Of a stretch of 64,000 bases of DNA, positions 52,115 to 63,541 are shown one piece after another; the first letter of the stretch is position 1, and every line of letters begins with the position of its first letter. The stretch comes from Pseudomonadota bacterium. GTDB taxonomy: Bacteria; Pseudomonadota; Alphaproteobacteria; Rhizobiales; Rhizobiaceae. Location: the NCBI GenBank assembly GCA_023435335.1, contig JAEYRU010000110.1:1-64000 (forward strand). The letters run 5' to 3'. The notes beneath the pieces are model-generated. The model saw only the letters and a program-made list of their open reading frames with translations. It was not told the origin of the DNA and did not search any database. A program made the position numbers and the translations under genes.

Positions 52115-53695
52115 CTACCAGCCCAGCGCCAGCCCATCCTTGCGCGGGTCGGAGCCGGCGGTCAGGAAGCCGTCGTCGCCGATGACGATCACCTGCCCGC
52201 CGCCGAATGGGCCACCCGCCCTGACCGAGTGGCCCCGCGCCTCCAGCCCGCGGCGGACGGTTTCGGACATGCCGCTCTCCACCTCGACAGTCCCATCGGC
52301 GCCCCAGAAGACGCGCGGCTGGTCGACAGCCATCTGCGGATCCATCCCGTCGTCTGCGAGATTGCTGAATACATGGGCGTGTCCCATCGCCTGGTAGGCG
52401 CCGCCCATGACCCCGAAGGACACCGCCGCGCGGCCGCCGCGCGTCGCCATCGCCGGGATGATGGTGTGCATCGGCCGTTTGCCGGGGCCGTATTCGTTCG
52501 GGTGGCCCGGCACCAGGCTGAAGCAGCCGCCGCGATTCTGCAGCGTCACGCCGGAACGCGGTGTCACCACCTTCGCTCCGAAGCCGCCATAGAGCGAATT
52601 GATGAAGGAGACGGCACGGCGGTCGCGGTCCACCACGGTGAGATAGACCGTGTCGGAGCCGGGCAGCGGCGGGATCGACACGTCCGCGTTGCGACGTTTC
52701 AAGTCGATGCGGGCGCCGAGCGCGGCGGCGATTTCGCGCGACAGCAGCCGCTCGACCGGCGCGGTCATGGCTGCCGGGTCGGCCACGAGGTGATCACGCA
52801 CGGAATAAGCGAGCCGGGCCGCCTCAATCAGCAGGTGGTGGCGCTCGGGGCTGTCCGGCGCGTGACGGCGCGCTTCCACGAGGTCGAGGATGTTGAGCAT
52901 GATCTGCGCCGTGATGCCCTGCCCGTTGGGCGGCATTTCAAGCACGTCGTGACCGGCGTAGGCGATCGATACCGGCGCGACCCAGTCAGCCCGGCAGGCG
53001 GCAAGGTCGGCCTCCGAGAGCCGTCCGCCCTTGCCCTTCACCGTAGCCGCGATCTCGGCCGCGATCTCGCCCTCGTAGAAGGCGCCGGCGCCGTCCTTGG
53101 CGAGCCGCCGCAGCGTGCCGGCGAGCGCTGGCTGGCGCATGCGCTCGCCCATGCGGGGCGCGCGGCCTTGCCTGAGGTAGTGCAGTCGCCCGCCCTCGTC
53201 GGCGGCAAGCTCGGCGACGTAGTTCGGCCAGTCGCGCGCGACGCGGGCATGCACGGCGAAACCCTCCTCGGCATAACGGATGGCATCCGCGAACAGCCGG
53301 TCGAAGCCCAATGTGCCGAAACGCACCGACAGGGCCTCCCAGGCACGCAAGGCACCCGGAACTGTGACCGAGAGCGCGCCCGTCTGCGGCATCGATGAGT
53401 GTCCAAGGCCGCGCAGCCAGTCGGCGTCGGCGGCCTGCGCCGCGCGCCCCGAGCCGTTCAGCCCGTGCACCGTGCCGTCCGGCTCGGCCACCAGGGCGAA
53501 ACAGTCACCGCCGATGCCGGTCATCGCCGGCTCGACCACGCAGAGCGTGGCACACGCGGCGATCGCGGCGTCCACTGCGTTGCCGCCCTCGCGCAGCACT
53601 GCGATGGCGGTCATCGTGCCGAGCGGGTGACTGGTCGCCGCCATGCCGTGTTCGGCGATCACGGGCGAGCGGCCGGGCAGGGCGAAATCACGCAT
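52115..53695 (-). CDS. ggt: gamma-glutamyltransferase (GGT family)
   Basis: An autocatalytic N-terminal-nucleophile hydrolase of 526 residues. The nucleophile threonine begins the small subunit in SDTVYLTVVDRDRRAV (about residue 345). Other family stretches are GGNAVDAAIAACATLCVVEP, TGIGGDCFALV and PNGQGITAQIMLN. No signal peptide is visible, as in many alphaproteobacterial cytoplasmic GGT-like enzymes. Glutathione is the usual substrate, although acylases share the fold. It is convergent with phaR. Confidence 0.88.
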   Translation of the reverse strand: MRDFALPGRSPVIAEHGMAATSHPLGTMTAIAVLREGGNAVDAAIAACATLCVVEPAMTGIGGDCFALVAEPDGTVHGLNGSGRAAQAADADWLRGLGHSSMPQTGALSVTVPGALRAWEALSVRFGTLGFDRLFADAIRYAEEGFAVHARVARDWPNYVAELAADEGGRLHYLRQGRAPRMGERMRQPALAGTLRRLAKDGAGAFYEGEIAAEIAATVKGKGGRLSEADLAACRADWVAPVSIAYAGHDVLEMPPNGQGITAQIMLNILDLVEARRHAPDSPERHHLLIEAARLAYSVRDHLVADPAAMTAPVERLLSREIAAALGARIDLKRRNADVSIPPLPGSDTVYLTVVDRDRRAVSFINSLYGGFGAKVVTPRSGVTLQNRGGCFSLVPGHPNEYGPGKRPMHTIIPAMATRGGRAAVSFGVMGGAYQAMGHAHVFSNLADDGMDPQMAVDQPRVFWGADGTVEVESGMSETVRRGLEARGHSVRAGGPFGGGQVIVIGDDGFLTAGSDPRKDGLALGW

Positions 53696-53811
53696 CAGCT
53701 GACTCCGTGCTGGGGAGAATGGCGCCACGGGCGGGGGAATCCGCCCTTCGAGGCATACACATTCGGCGCCGTCTGGAATAGAGCGGAGGAGACAACCGCA
53801 GGAGGAAAGGA

Positions 53812-54243
53812 ATGCCGCGCATTTCACTCGCCAAGGCGAACAGGATCATAACGGCTGCGTTCGCCAGGGGGCGCGAGCTGGGGCTGAAGCCGCTAGCCGT
53901 TGCTGTGCTCGACGCCGGCGGGCATCCGATCGCGTTCCAGAAGCAGGACGGCGCCTCGATGATGCGCTTCGAGATAGCTGCCGGGAAGGCCTATGGCGTG
54001 CTTGCGCTCGGCGTCGGCGGGCGCGCGGTAAACAAGATCGCGACCGACCGGCCGCATTTCTTCACCGGGCTATCGGGCGTCTCCGGCGGCAGGATCGTTC
54101 CGGTGCCGGGAGGAGTCCTGGTCAGGACGAAATCGGGCGAGATCGTCGGAGCCGTCGGGATTACGGGCGACACCTCCGACAACGACGAGGCCGCTGCCAT
54201 TGCCGGCATCGAGACCGCCGGCTTCATCGCCGACGCCGGTTAG
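53812..54243 (+). CDS. GlcG/HbpS-like heme-binding-fold protein
   Basis: A protein of 143 residues matching the GlcG/HbpS fold: ISLAKANRIITAAFARGRELGLKPLAVAVLDAGGHPIAFQKQDGAS, then GKAYGVLALG and FFTGLSGVSGGRIVPVPGGVLVR. Members bind heme or cobalamin or have unknown roles. It is divergent from ggt (116 bases) and its stop overlaps the convergent membrane protein gene by 4 bases. Its physiological role here is open. Confidence 0.83.
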   Translation: MPRISLAKANRIITAAFARGRELGLKPLAVAVLDAGGHPIAFQKQDGASMMRFEIAAGKAYGVLALGVGGRAVNKIATDRPHFFTGLSGVSGGRIVPVPGGVLVRTKSGEIVGAVGITGDTSDNDEAAAIAGIETAGFIADAG

Positions 54244-54638
54244 CGCAGGTTCACGTCGCGGCTGGCCGCCCGCAGCGAAACCGTAAAGCCGGCGAGAACG
54301 TCGACGAGTGCGATGAACATCAGCACGAAGAAGAGCGAAGTCGCGGCGCCCCTGACCAGCAGGAACTCCACCAGGAACAGCACGAACACCGCCAGCGACA
54401 GAAGGTGGTCGAGCACCGAGGCGTTGGAGGTCCGCGTCGATTTGAGCACCTCGACGAAGAGGAGGATCAGCGCGACGACGATTATCAGGTCCTTGAGCGT
54501 CATCGACCAGATGCCGCCCGAGATCATGGTGACCGTGAACAGCTCCGTTTCCCAGGGTTCGCCGCCACCGAAGAAGCCGGCCAGCCCGACATTGTAGAGG
54601 ATGAATGGCACGATCATCAGCGGCAAGTGGCCGAACAT
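54240..54638 (-). CDS. hypothetical membrane protein, four helices
   Basis: A protein of 132 residues with four hydrophobic helices: LMIVPFILYNVGLAGFF, LKDLIIVVALILLFVEVLK, LLSLAVFVLFLVEFLLV and SLFFVLMFIALVDVLAGF. It has conserved-looking polar stretches (GEPWETELF, KSTRTSNASVLDH). GGAG lies 7 bases before ATG 54638. I do not recognise a named family. Its end overlaps the GlcG-like gene tail-to-tail. Confidence 0.75.
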   Translation of the reverse strand: MFGHLPLMIVPFILYNVGLAGFFGGGEPWETELFTVTMISGGIWSMTLKDLIIVVALILLFVEVLKSTRTSNASVLDHLLSLAVFVLFLVEFLLVRGAATSLFFVLMFIALVDVLAGFTVSLRAASRDVNLR

Positions 54639-54768
54639 TGCGCGTCTCCGCGAGGTAGCAGCGGCTTCTGTAGAGCCTTGCGCAGAGCACGCGTCAAGGC
54701 TTGCCGGACCTCGATGCAAAAAGACCGGCACGAGGCCGGTCCTGGAAGTCAGCAATTGCGAGGAAGGC

Positions 54769-54951
54769 TCAGCCTTCCTTCGGCTCCAGCACCTGGCGGC
54801 CACGATACATGCCGGTCTTCAGGTCGATGTGATGCGGACGGCGCATCTCGCCGGAGTTCTTGTCCTCGACATAGCTCGGCGCCTTCAGCGCGTCGGCCGA
54901 ACGGCGCATGCCGCGCTTCGACGGCGAGGTCTTTCGTTTCGGTACAGCCAC
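54769..54951 (-). CDS. rpmF: 50S ribosomal protein L32
   Basis: A protein of 60 residues: AVPKRKTSPSKRGMRRSADAL, then GEMRRPHHIDLKTGMYRGRQV. This is the zinc-free L32 form of alphaproteobacteria. The start is GTG at 54951, with GGAG 6 bases upstream; the ATG upstream at 55035 lies outside the conserved protein. mtgA lies upstream on the same strand, an order usual in rhizobia. Confidence 0.95.
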   Translation of the reverse strand: MAVPKRKTSPSKRGMRRSADALKAPSYVEDKNSGEMRRPHHIDLKTGMYRGRQVLEPKEG

Positions 54952-55077
54952 GGTCTGCTCCACTGTCAAAGGCCAGCGCGCCCCGGAGAGGCTCGGCAGG
55001 CCGGAATCCATGAAAGTCGCGGTGCCTATACACAAGCGGGCCGCATTTGACCAGCGGCACGGGAAAAAAAGTTCCCC

Positions 55078-55824
55078 TTAGGGGCTCAGGCAGTCCACAT
55101 ATCCACCCGCGCGCGCCGCACGCCTCTGCACCACCGAAGCAATCCGCTCCATCCCGGGCCCTGGCCGCGCAGGGTTGCGGGTAGCCGGGCTCGGTAGCGT
55201 GACCGCCAGCAAAGCCGCCTGACGGGCCGACAGCTCCTTCGCCGCGCGACCAAAGTGATGCTGGGCGGCTGCCTCGGCACCATAGACGTTCGGCCCCCAT
55301 TCGGCGATGTTCAGGTAGATCTCCAGGATACGCCGCTTGGGGAGGACCGCGTCGAAATAGATCGCAAGCGGCACCTCCAGGGCCTTGCGCAGGTAGGAGC
55401 GGCCGTGCCACAGGAACAGGTTCTTCACGGTCTGCATGGGGATGGTGGACGCGCCACGGGCGGGCTCGCCGGCCAGAGCCCCCTCGATCACGGCGTTGAG
55501 CTCACCCCAATCCACACCGCGATGCGAGCAGAACTGGCCGTCCTCCGACATCATGACGGCGTGAGGCAGGGCCGAACCCATATCCTCCAGCGACACCCAT
55601 TGCCGGTCGTACCCCCTGAGCGTCACAAGATCGGCTACCATGAGCATCGAGACGGGTCGGACCCCCGGTACCGCATAGACCAGCGACAGCGCGAGGGGCA
55701 GCGCAACGACGACCACGGCAGCGATTATCAGTCGCCGCACCCAGCGCAGCGCTGGATGACGGCGTGACTGCGACCTGCGCCGGCGTTGCGGCCTCGCCTC
55801 GGCTTCTATCGTCGGCTCCTTCAA
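55078..55824 (-). CDS. mtgA: monofunctional peptidoglycan glycosyltransferase
   Basis: A GT51 enzyme of about 248 residues that polymerises glycan strands. A basic cytoplasmic tail (PQRRRRSQSRRHPALRW) precedes one transmembrane helix (LIIAAVVVVALPLALSLVY). Catalytic motifs: MMSEDGQFCSHRGVDW (Glu), GASTIPMQTVKNLFLW, RSYLRKALEVPLA and EIYLNIAEWGPNVYG (second Glu). The start is uncertain: TTG 55824 preceded by GGGAAGC is proposed because no ATG lies between the conserved region and the ispA side; the frame is open to 56151. Confidence 0.9.
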   Translation of the reverse strand: MKEPTIEAEARPQRRRRSQSRRHPALRWVRRLIIAAVVVVALPLALSLVYAVPGVRPVSMLMVADLVTLRGYDRQWVSLEDMGSALPHAVMMSEDGQFCSHRGVDWGELNAVIEGALAGEPARGASTIPMQTVKNLFLWHGRSYLRKALEVPLAIYFDAVLPKRRILEIYLNIAEWGPNVYGAEAAAQHHFGRAAKELSARQAALLAVTLPSPATRNPARPGPGMERIASVVQRRAARAGGYVDCLSP

Positions 55825-55933
55825 CGCCTGCTTCCCGTTGGACGACCCGCAATACAAAGCTGCGGCCCCGCATGCAATGCGCCATGCCGGCGCGACCTTG
55901 ACCGGGGGGGGAAATCCCGGCATCGCTCCACCC

Positions 55934-56857
55934 ATGACCGAAGCCGATATCGACGAATTCTCTTTGGTGCTCGCCGGGCGCGCGGCAGCCGTCGAGCGGC
56001 TGCTCGACAGCCTGCTCGACCCGCGCCCACGCGCCGGCGAGATCGCTCGTCCTGGCCGGCTGCTCGCCGCGATGCGCCACGGCGTCCTCAACGGCGGGAA
56101 GCGGCTGAGGCCTTTTCTCGTCATGGAGACGGCGGCCCTCTTCGGTGGCAATGAGCGGGCCGCGCTGCATGTCGCGGCCTCGCTCGAATGCGTGCACAGC
56201 TACTCGCTCATCCACGACGATCTGCCGGCGATGGACGATGACGACCTGCGGCGCGGCTTGCCGACCGTGCATAGGGCCTTCGACGAGGCGACTGCCATCC
56301 TGGCGGGCGACGCGCTGCTGACGCTCGCATTCGACACGCTCGCAGACGGCGCAGCAGAGGCCGGGCTTGCCCCGCAGCGGTGCCTCGATCTCGTGCGCGG
56401 CCTTGCGCGTGCCGCCGGCATAGGCGGCATGGCGGGAGGACAAGCGTTGGATCTGCAGTCCGAAGGTGGGACGCCGGACGAGGCAGCCATCATCATGCTG
56501 CAAGCGATGAAGACGGGCGCACTGATCCGCTATGCCTGCGAGGCCGGAGCCATCGTCGGGGGCGCGTCGCCCGAGGAACAGGAGCGGCTGGCCGAATTTG
56601 GCTCGGCGGTCGGACTTGCTTTCCAACTCGCCGACGACCTGCTGGACCTCACCGCCTCCCCGATCGCTATGGGAAAGGCCACTGGCAAGGACGCCGCCGC
56701 CGGCAAGGCCACCCTGGCCTCGCTCAACGGCATCGAATGGACACGCAGGCAACTCGACGGCCTGGTTGCTCAGGCGGAGGAGTTGCTGGGGCCGTGGAGC
56801 GACGAGGCTCAAATGCTTCGCCTGGCCGCTCGTTTCGTGGCCGCGCGCCGCTCCTGA
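55934..56857 (+). CDS. ispA: farnesyl/geranylgeranyl diphosphate synthase
   Basis: A short-chain isoprenyl diphosphate synthase of 307 residues. First Asp-rich motif DDLPAMDDDDLRRG (about 95-108) and second LADDLLDLT (about 233-240), with GKRLRPF and MALGQ-region GGQALDLQ. The spacing in the first motif is the bacterial FPP-synthase form. ATG 55934 (MTEADIDEF) lacks a clear Shine-Dalgarno. It is divergent from mtgA and supplies precursors downstream of the IspG step. Confidence 0.93.
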   Translation: MTEADIDEFSLVLAGRAAAVERLLDSLLDPRPRAGEIARPGRLLAAMRHGVLNGGKRLRPFLVMETAALFGGNERAALHVAASLECVHSYSLIHDDLPAMDDDDLRRGLPTVHRAFDEATAILAGDALLTLAFDTLADGAAEAGLAPQRCLDLVRGLARAAGIGGMAGGQALDLQSEGGTPDEAAIIMLQAMKTGALIRYACEAGAIVGGASPEEQERLAEFGSAVGLAFQLADDLLDLTASPIAMGKATGKDAAAGKATLASLNGIEWTRRQLDGLVAQAEELLGPWSDEAQMLRLAARFVAARRS

Positions 56858-56887
56858 CCCGGCAGGTCGCGCTTTCCTGCCCCGGCG

Positions 56888-56902
56888 TTAAGCGCACTTT
56901 AA
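56888..56902. promoter_or_regulatory. CtrA-type binding site upstream of the hybrid kinase
   Basis: TTAA-GCGCACT-TTAA, an exact TTAA-N7-TTAA match to the alphaproteobacterial CtrA consensus, 52 bases before the kinase ATG. Confidence 0.6.
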
Positions 56903-56953
56903 TCGGAATAGTCGAGTTTTACCGGACTGTTTGGGCACTGGGGTATTGCGTTC

Positions 56954-59413
<2,460 letters not shown>

Positions 59414-59475
59414 GCCTGCACGAAATCGAGAGCTGCCATAAAGGGCTGCTGCCGGAGCGGCCAAGCCGGCAGGCG

Positions 59476-60528
59476 TCATTCATCGACCAGCTGGAACTCC
59501 AGATAGAGATTGCGCTGCAGGATCGAATGGTTGTCGTCGGAGACGAGCGAGACCATCAGCGCACCGTCTTCGCGCCGCCACACATCCAGGCCCTCCATGT
59601 TGTCGATCTGGTAAGCCATGTCGGCTTCAAGGAGAACCGGACCGTCGGCCAGCCCGCCCGGTCGGATCGTGTCCGCCTCGATGCGGCGAAGGCGCATCGC
59701 CACGCCCTGTGCCATCGAGAAGCGGCGCTCCAGCAGAAGCAGGTCGCCGTCGGGCAGGAACGCGCCGTCGGTGACGTCGAAGTCGCCGCCGCGCGCCACC
59801 TTGAACACGCCCTTGAGCGGTCCTTCGAGGATGGCGGCAAAAAGGTTGCCGTCCTCGTCGATGCTCCTCTCCGCCACGATAACACGGGCGCCCGCGAGCA
59901 TGCTGTCCTCCGGCGCTCGTGCCACCGTCTCGAAGCCGCGATTTTGGCGCAGTTCACGGCGCGGCACGAGGAAATCCACGTCGCGCAGCGGTCTACCCAT
60001 GGCGTCAGGTTGAAGCGCAAATTCGGTGACGCGGTGTTGGCGCTCGAAGCTCACCGTAGCGATGCCGCCATGGACCTCGAGGCCCTCCGCATCGGCTTCC
60101 TGCTTGCCGGCAAGCGGCGCGCCGGCGGCATCCACCATGGGCGTCATGCGAAAGTCGGTCACACCCATTGGCTGCCGGTCATCGTTCCGCTCGATGCGGC
60201 CGAAAAACCAGAAGCCGGTGTCGGTGACGCCGATGAAGTCGCTGCCGGGGGCGAGGTAGCGAAAACCCGACAGGCCGCCGAAATGACGGCCTCTCGAGGC
60301 CATCGAGAGACCCCCGACAAACTCGAACGGGCCGAAGCGGGTCTCGTCGGAACCGATACGGAAACGTTCGATCGGTCGACTGTCGATCGTCATCCGCTCC
60401 GCGGGCGGCGATTGGGCGAGAGCGGACGCAGGCTGCAAAAGCACTGCCGCCGCGAAAGCCAGGGCGGTCCCTAGGCGGCAGCCCCGTTCGCAAAGTCCCG
60501 CAGGGGTGAGAACGGACGCCGCACTCAT
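59476..60528 (-). CDS. secreted esterase-like phytase-family protein
   Basis: A protein of 350 residues. Signal peptide to about residue 39 (LGTALAFAAAVLLQPASALAQ). The beta-propeller-like domain has FVGGLSMASRGRHFGGLSGFRY, FIGVTDTGFWFFGRI, EGLEVHGGIATVSFERQHRV, VAERSIDEDGNLFAAI and NMEGLDVWRREDG. It corresponds to the phytase-like esterase family (PF13449); the substrate is unproven. ATG overlaps the cobT stop (ATGA), an association usual in rhizobia. It is convergent with the hybrid kinase. Confidence 0.87.
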   Translation of the reverse strand: MSAASVLTPAGLCERGCRLGTALAFAAAVLLQPASALAQSPPAERMTIDSRPIERFRIGSDETRFGPFEFVGGLSMASRGRHFGGLSGFRYLAPGSDFIGVTDTGFWFFGRIERNDDRQPMGVTDFRMTPMVDAAGAPLAGKQEADAEGLEVHGGIATVSFERQHRVTEFALQPDAMGRPLRDVDFLVPRRELRQNRGFETVARAPEDSMLAGARVIVAERSIDEDGNLFAAILEGPLKGVFKVARGGDFDVTDGAFLPDGDLLLLERRFSMAQGVAMRLRRIEADTIRPGGLADGPVLLEADMAYQIDNMEGLDVWRREDGALMVSLVSDDNHSILQRNLYLEFQLVDE

Positions 60529-62429
60529 CCCGCGCGGCGCATCGCACGTCCGCCATGGCGCTGTTCGCGAGCAGAGTCGTCGCCGAACAGGCCCGCAAGC
60601 TGCTCGGTCATTGCCCCGGCGAGTTCCTCGGCATCGACGATCGTGACCGCGCGCCGATAATAGCGTGTCACGTCATGCCCGATGCCGATGGCGATGAGTT
60701 CCACCGGCGAGCGAGTCTCGATCAGCTCAATGACCGCACGCAGGTGCCGCTCGAGATAATTGCCGGGGTTCACGGACAGCGTGGAATCGTCCACTGGCGC
60801 GCCGTCCGAGATCATCATGAGGATACGCCGCTGCTCGGGGCGGCCGATCAGGCGCGAATGCGCCCACAGCAAAGCCTCGCCGTCGATGTTCTCCTTGAGC
60901 AACCCCTCGCGCATCATCAGCCCGAGATTGCGCCGCGCCCGCCGCCAGGGCGCGTCGGCGCTCTTGTAGACGATGTGGCGAAGATCATTCAGGCGGCCGG
61001 GATTGGCCGGCTTGCCCTCCTTAAGCCACTTCTCACGCGCCTGCCCCCCCTTCCAGGCTCGCGTGGTGAAGCCCAGGATCTCGACCGAAACGCCGCAACG
61101 CTCTAGCGTGCGCGCCAGGATATCGGCGCATGTGGCGGCAACCGTGATAGGGCGGCCGCGCATGGAGCCCGAATTGTCCAGCAGCAGCGTCACCACCGTA
61201 TCGCGGAAATTGGTGTCGCGCTCCTGCTTGAACGACAGCGGCTGCATCGGGTCGATGACGACGCGGGTGAGACGGGCCGGATCGAGCGTTCCTTCCTCCA
61301 GGTCGAAATCCCAGGAGCGGTTCTGCTGCGCCATAAGACGGCGCTGCAGCCGGTTCGCTAGCCGCCCCACGACGCCCTGCAGGTTGGCCAGCTGCTTGTC
61401 GAGGAAGGCGCGCAGGCGATCGAGTTCCTCCTCGTCGCAGAGTTCCTCCGCGCCGACCGTCTCGTCGAACTGCGTGGAAAAGACCTTGTAGTCGATCTCG
61501 CGCGGCAGATTGGCGAACGGATCGTTCGGCCGGCGCGTCTCGCCCGGCGTCTCGGCGTCGAGATCCTCCTGGTCGGCGGTCTCGTCGGCGTCTGCCATCG
61601 CGGCATCGGTCTCGCCAGCCTCCTCGTCGTCGTCGGAAGCGTCAGACTCCTCGGCCTGCGCGTCCTCGGAGCCGGAATCGGCCTCGCCGCCCTCCTCCGA
61701 CTGCTCCTCGCCCTGCGGCTGGTCCTCGCTGTCCTCGTCGGTCTCGTCGTCGCGCTCGTCCTCGCCGAGTTCCTCGGCCATGTCCATCGAGGCCAGCATG
61801 TCTCGCACGATGCGCGCGAACGCGGTCTGGTCTTCGACCTTGCCGGCGAGGTCCGCGAGGTCGGCGCCCGCCTTCTCCTCGATAAACTTGCGCCAGAGGC
61901 TGACGACCTTCTCGCCGCTTTTCGGCGCGGCGCGGCCGGTCAGCGCCTCGCGCACCATCAGCGCCACCGCCTCTTCAAGCGGCGCGTCGGCCTGGTCGGA
62001 AACGTCCGCGAGGTTGGCGCGCGCGTAGCGGTCCTCCAGCATCGAGGCGATGTTATCCGAGACGCCCTGCATCCGGTTCGAGCCGATAGCCTCGCAGCGC
62101 GCCTGTTCGACCGCATCGAATATGGCGCGCGCCTGCCGACCCTCCGGCGCGAGACGGGAATGCACGCGCGCATCATGACAGGCGCGTCGGAGCGCCATGG
62201 AATCCCCCAGACCGCGGGTGATCCCAATGTCCGTCGCGCCGGGCTTCTTCGGCGGTTCCGGCAGACGCGCGCGGTTTCCCACCAGAACCGGCTTCTCCTT
62301 GGAGAAGGACACTTCCATCTCGCGGTCGCCTGAGATGGCGCGCACGCAAACCGAGACGGCGCGCTTGAAAGCGTCCATCTCCGTGCCGTTCTTCGGCTTT
62401 CCGCGCGTATTGTCTCCGGTGCCGGCCAT
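60525..62429 (-). CDS. cobT: cobaltochelatase subunit CobT
   Basis: A protein of 634 residues. An N-terminal region is followed by a long acidic linker (about 215-305, Asp/Glu/Ser-rich) and a C-terminal von Willebrand A domain with the MIDAS motif LLLDNSGSMRG (about 416) and late MMISDGAPVDDS. With the AAA+ subunit CobS and CobN it inserts cobalt into hydrogenobyrinic acid a,c-diamide during aerobic cobalamin synthesis. ATG 62429 gives MAGTGDNTRG. It follows cobS by 14 bases. Confidence 0.96.
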   Translation of the reverse strand: MAGTGDNTRGKPKNGTEMDAFKRAVSVCVRAISGDREMEVSFSKEKPVLVGNRARLPEPPKKPGATDIGITRGLGDSMALRRACHDARVHSRLAPEGRQARAIFDAVEQARCEAIGSNRMQGVSDNIASMLEDRYARANLADVSDQADAPLEEAVALMVREALTGRAAPKSGEKVVSLWRKFIEEKAGADLADLAGKVEDQTAFARIVRDMLASMDMAEELGEDERDDETDEDSEDQPQGEEQSEEGGEADSGSEDAQAEESDASDDDEEAGETDAAMADADETADQEDLDAETPGETRRPNDPFANLPREIDYKVFSTQFDETVGAEELCDEEELDRLRAFLDKQLANLQGVVGRLANRLQRRLMAQQNRSWDFDLEEGTLDPARLTRVVIDPMQPLSFKQERDTNFRDTVVTLLLDNSGSMRGRPITVAATCADILARTLERCGVSVEILGFTTRAWKGGQAREKWLKEGKPANPGRLNDLRHIVYKSADAPWRRARRNLGLMMREGLLKENIDGEALLWAHSRLIGRPEQRRILMMISDGAPVDDSTLSVNPGNYLERHLRAVIELIETRSPVELIAIGIGHDVTRYYRRAVTIVDAEELAGAMTEQLAGLFGDDSAREQRHGGRAMRRAG

Positions 62430-62443
62430 TTCGTCCTTTCGGC

Positions 62444-63430
62444 CTAAGCCAGCACGACGTTGGCGGCGCTCTCCGGCAAATCCTCCCCGAAGGCGCGCTG
62501 ATAGAATTCTGCGACGACCGACCGCTCCAGCTCGTCGCACTTGTTGAGGAAGGTCAGCCGGAAACCGAAGCCCACGCTGCCGAATATCTCGGCATTTTCG
62601 GCCCACATAATGACGGTGCGCGGGCTCATCACGGTCGACAGATCGCCGTTGATGAAGGCCGAACGCGTCATGTCGGCGACCCTGACCATCTTGTTGACCA
62701 CATCGCGGCCCTTCTCGGTGCGCCAGTGCTTGGCCTTGGCCAGCACGATCTCGACTTCCTTGTCGTGCGGCAGATAGTTGAGCGTGGTGACAATCGACCA
62801 GCGGTCCATCTGTGCCTGGTTGATCTGCTGCGTGCCGTGATAGAGGCCGGTCGTGTCGCCCAGGCCAACCGTATTGGCGGTCGCGAAGAGGCGGAAGGCC
62901 GGATGCGGGCGGATGACTCTGGACTGGTCGAGCAGCGTCAGGCGGCCGGACGATTCCAGCACCCGCTGGATGACGAACATCACGTCAGGACGGCCGGCAT
63001 CGTATTCGTCGAACACAAGCGCCACGTTGTGCTGGTAAGCCCAGGGCAGGATGCCATCGCGGAACTCCGTGACCTGCATGCCTTCCTTGACCACGATCGC
63101 GTCCTTGCCCACGAGATCGATGCGGCTGACGTGGCTGTCGAGATTGACGCGCACGCAGGGCCAGTTCAGGCGGGCTGCCACCTGCTCGATGTGGGTGGAC
63201 TTTCCGGTGCCGTGGTAACCCGACACCATGACCCGCCGGTTGAAGGCGAAGCCCGCGAGGATGGCCATCGTCGTCTGGCGGTCGAACAGGTAGTCGGGGT
63301 CGAGGTCCGGCACATGCGGGTCGGCCACCGAATAGGCAGGAACCACCATGTCGGAATCGAAGCCGAATGTTTCCTTCACCGCGACTGTGGTGTCGGGAAG
63401 GTTGGCGATATCGCGATCGACCTTGTTCAT
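62444..63430 (-). CDS. cobS: cobaltochelatase subunit CobS
   Basis: A MoxR-type AAA+ ATPase of 328 residues. Walker A GYHGTGKSTHIEQVA (about residue 70), Walker B LVFDEYDAGRPDVMF, sensor region LFATANTVGLGDTTGLYHG. It works as a ring with CobT and drives the CobN chelatase. Two adjacent ATGs (63433, 63430); the second has better spacing to GGAGAC and gives MNKVDRDIAN. The J-domain gene lies 111 bases upstream. Confidence 0.96.
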   Translation of the reverse strand: MNKVDRDIANLPDTTVAVKETFGFDSDMVVPAYSVADPHVPDLDPDYLFDRQTTMAILAGFAFNRRVMVSGYHGTGKSTHIEQVAARLNWPCVRVNLDSHVSRIDLVGKDAIVVKEGMQVTEFRDGILPWAYQHNVALVFDEYDAGRPDVMFVIQRVLESSGRLTLLDQSRVIRPHPAFRLFATANTVGLGDTTGLYHGTQQINQAQMDRWSIVTTLNYLPHDKEVEIVLAKAKHWRTEKGRDVVNKMVRVADMTRSAFINGDLSTVMSPRTVIMWAENAEIFGSVGFGFRLTFLNKCDELERSVVAEFYQRAFGEDLPESAANVVLA

Positions 63431-63541
63431 CATGTCTCCACACGCGGAACCGGCTGTTCCGTCGCTATTCCACAAAATGTCCGGAGGCGTATCTACCAGA
63501 CCCGGTGGCCCGATCAACATGCGACCCAGCGGCCCAACGCC

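Noticed and set aside
55838..55933. Earlier start of ispA at 55838
   Set aside because: The extra 32 residues are not typical of the family and would overlap the region needed for the divergent mtgA start.
63431..63541. Cobalamin riboswitch ahead of cobST
   Set aside because: The 111-base gap is too short and shows no B12-box-like sequence.
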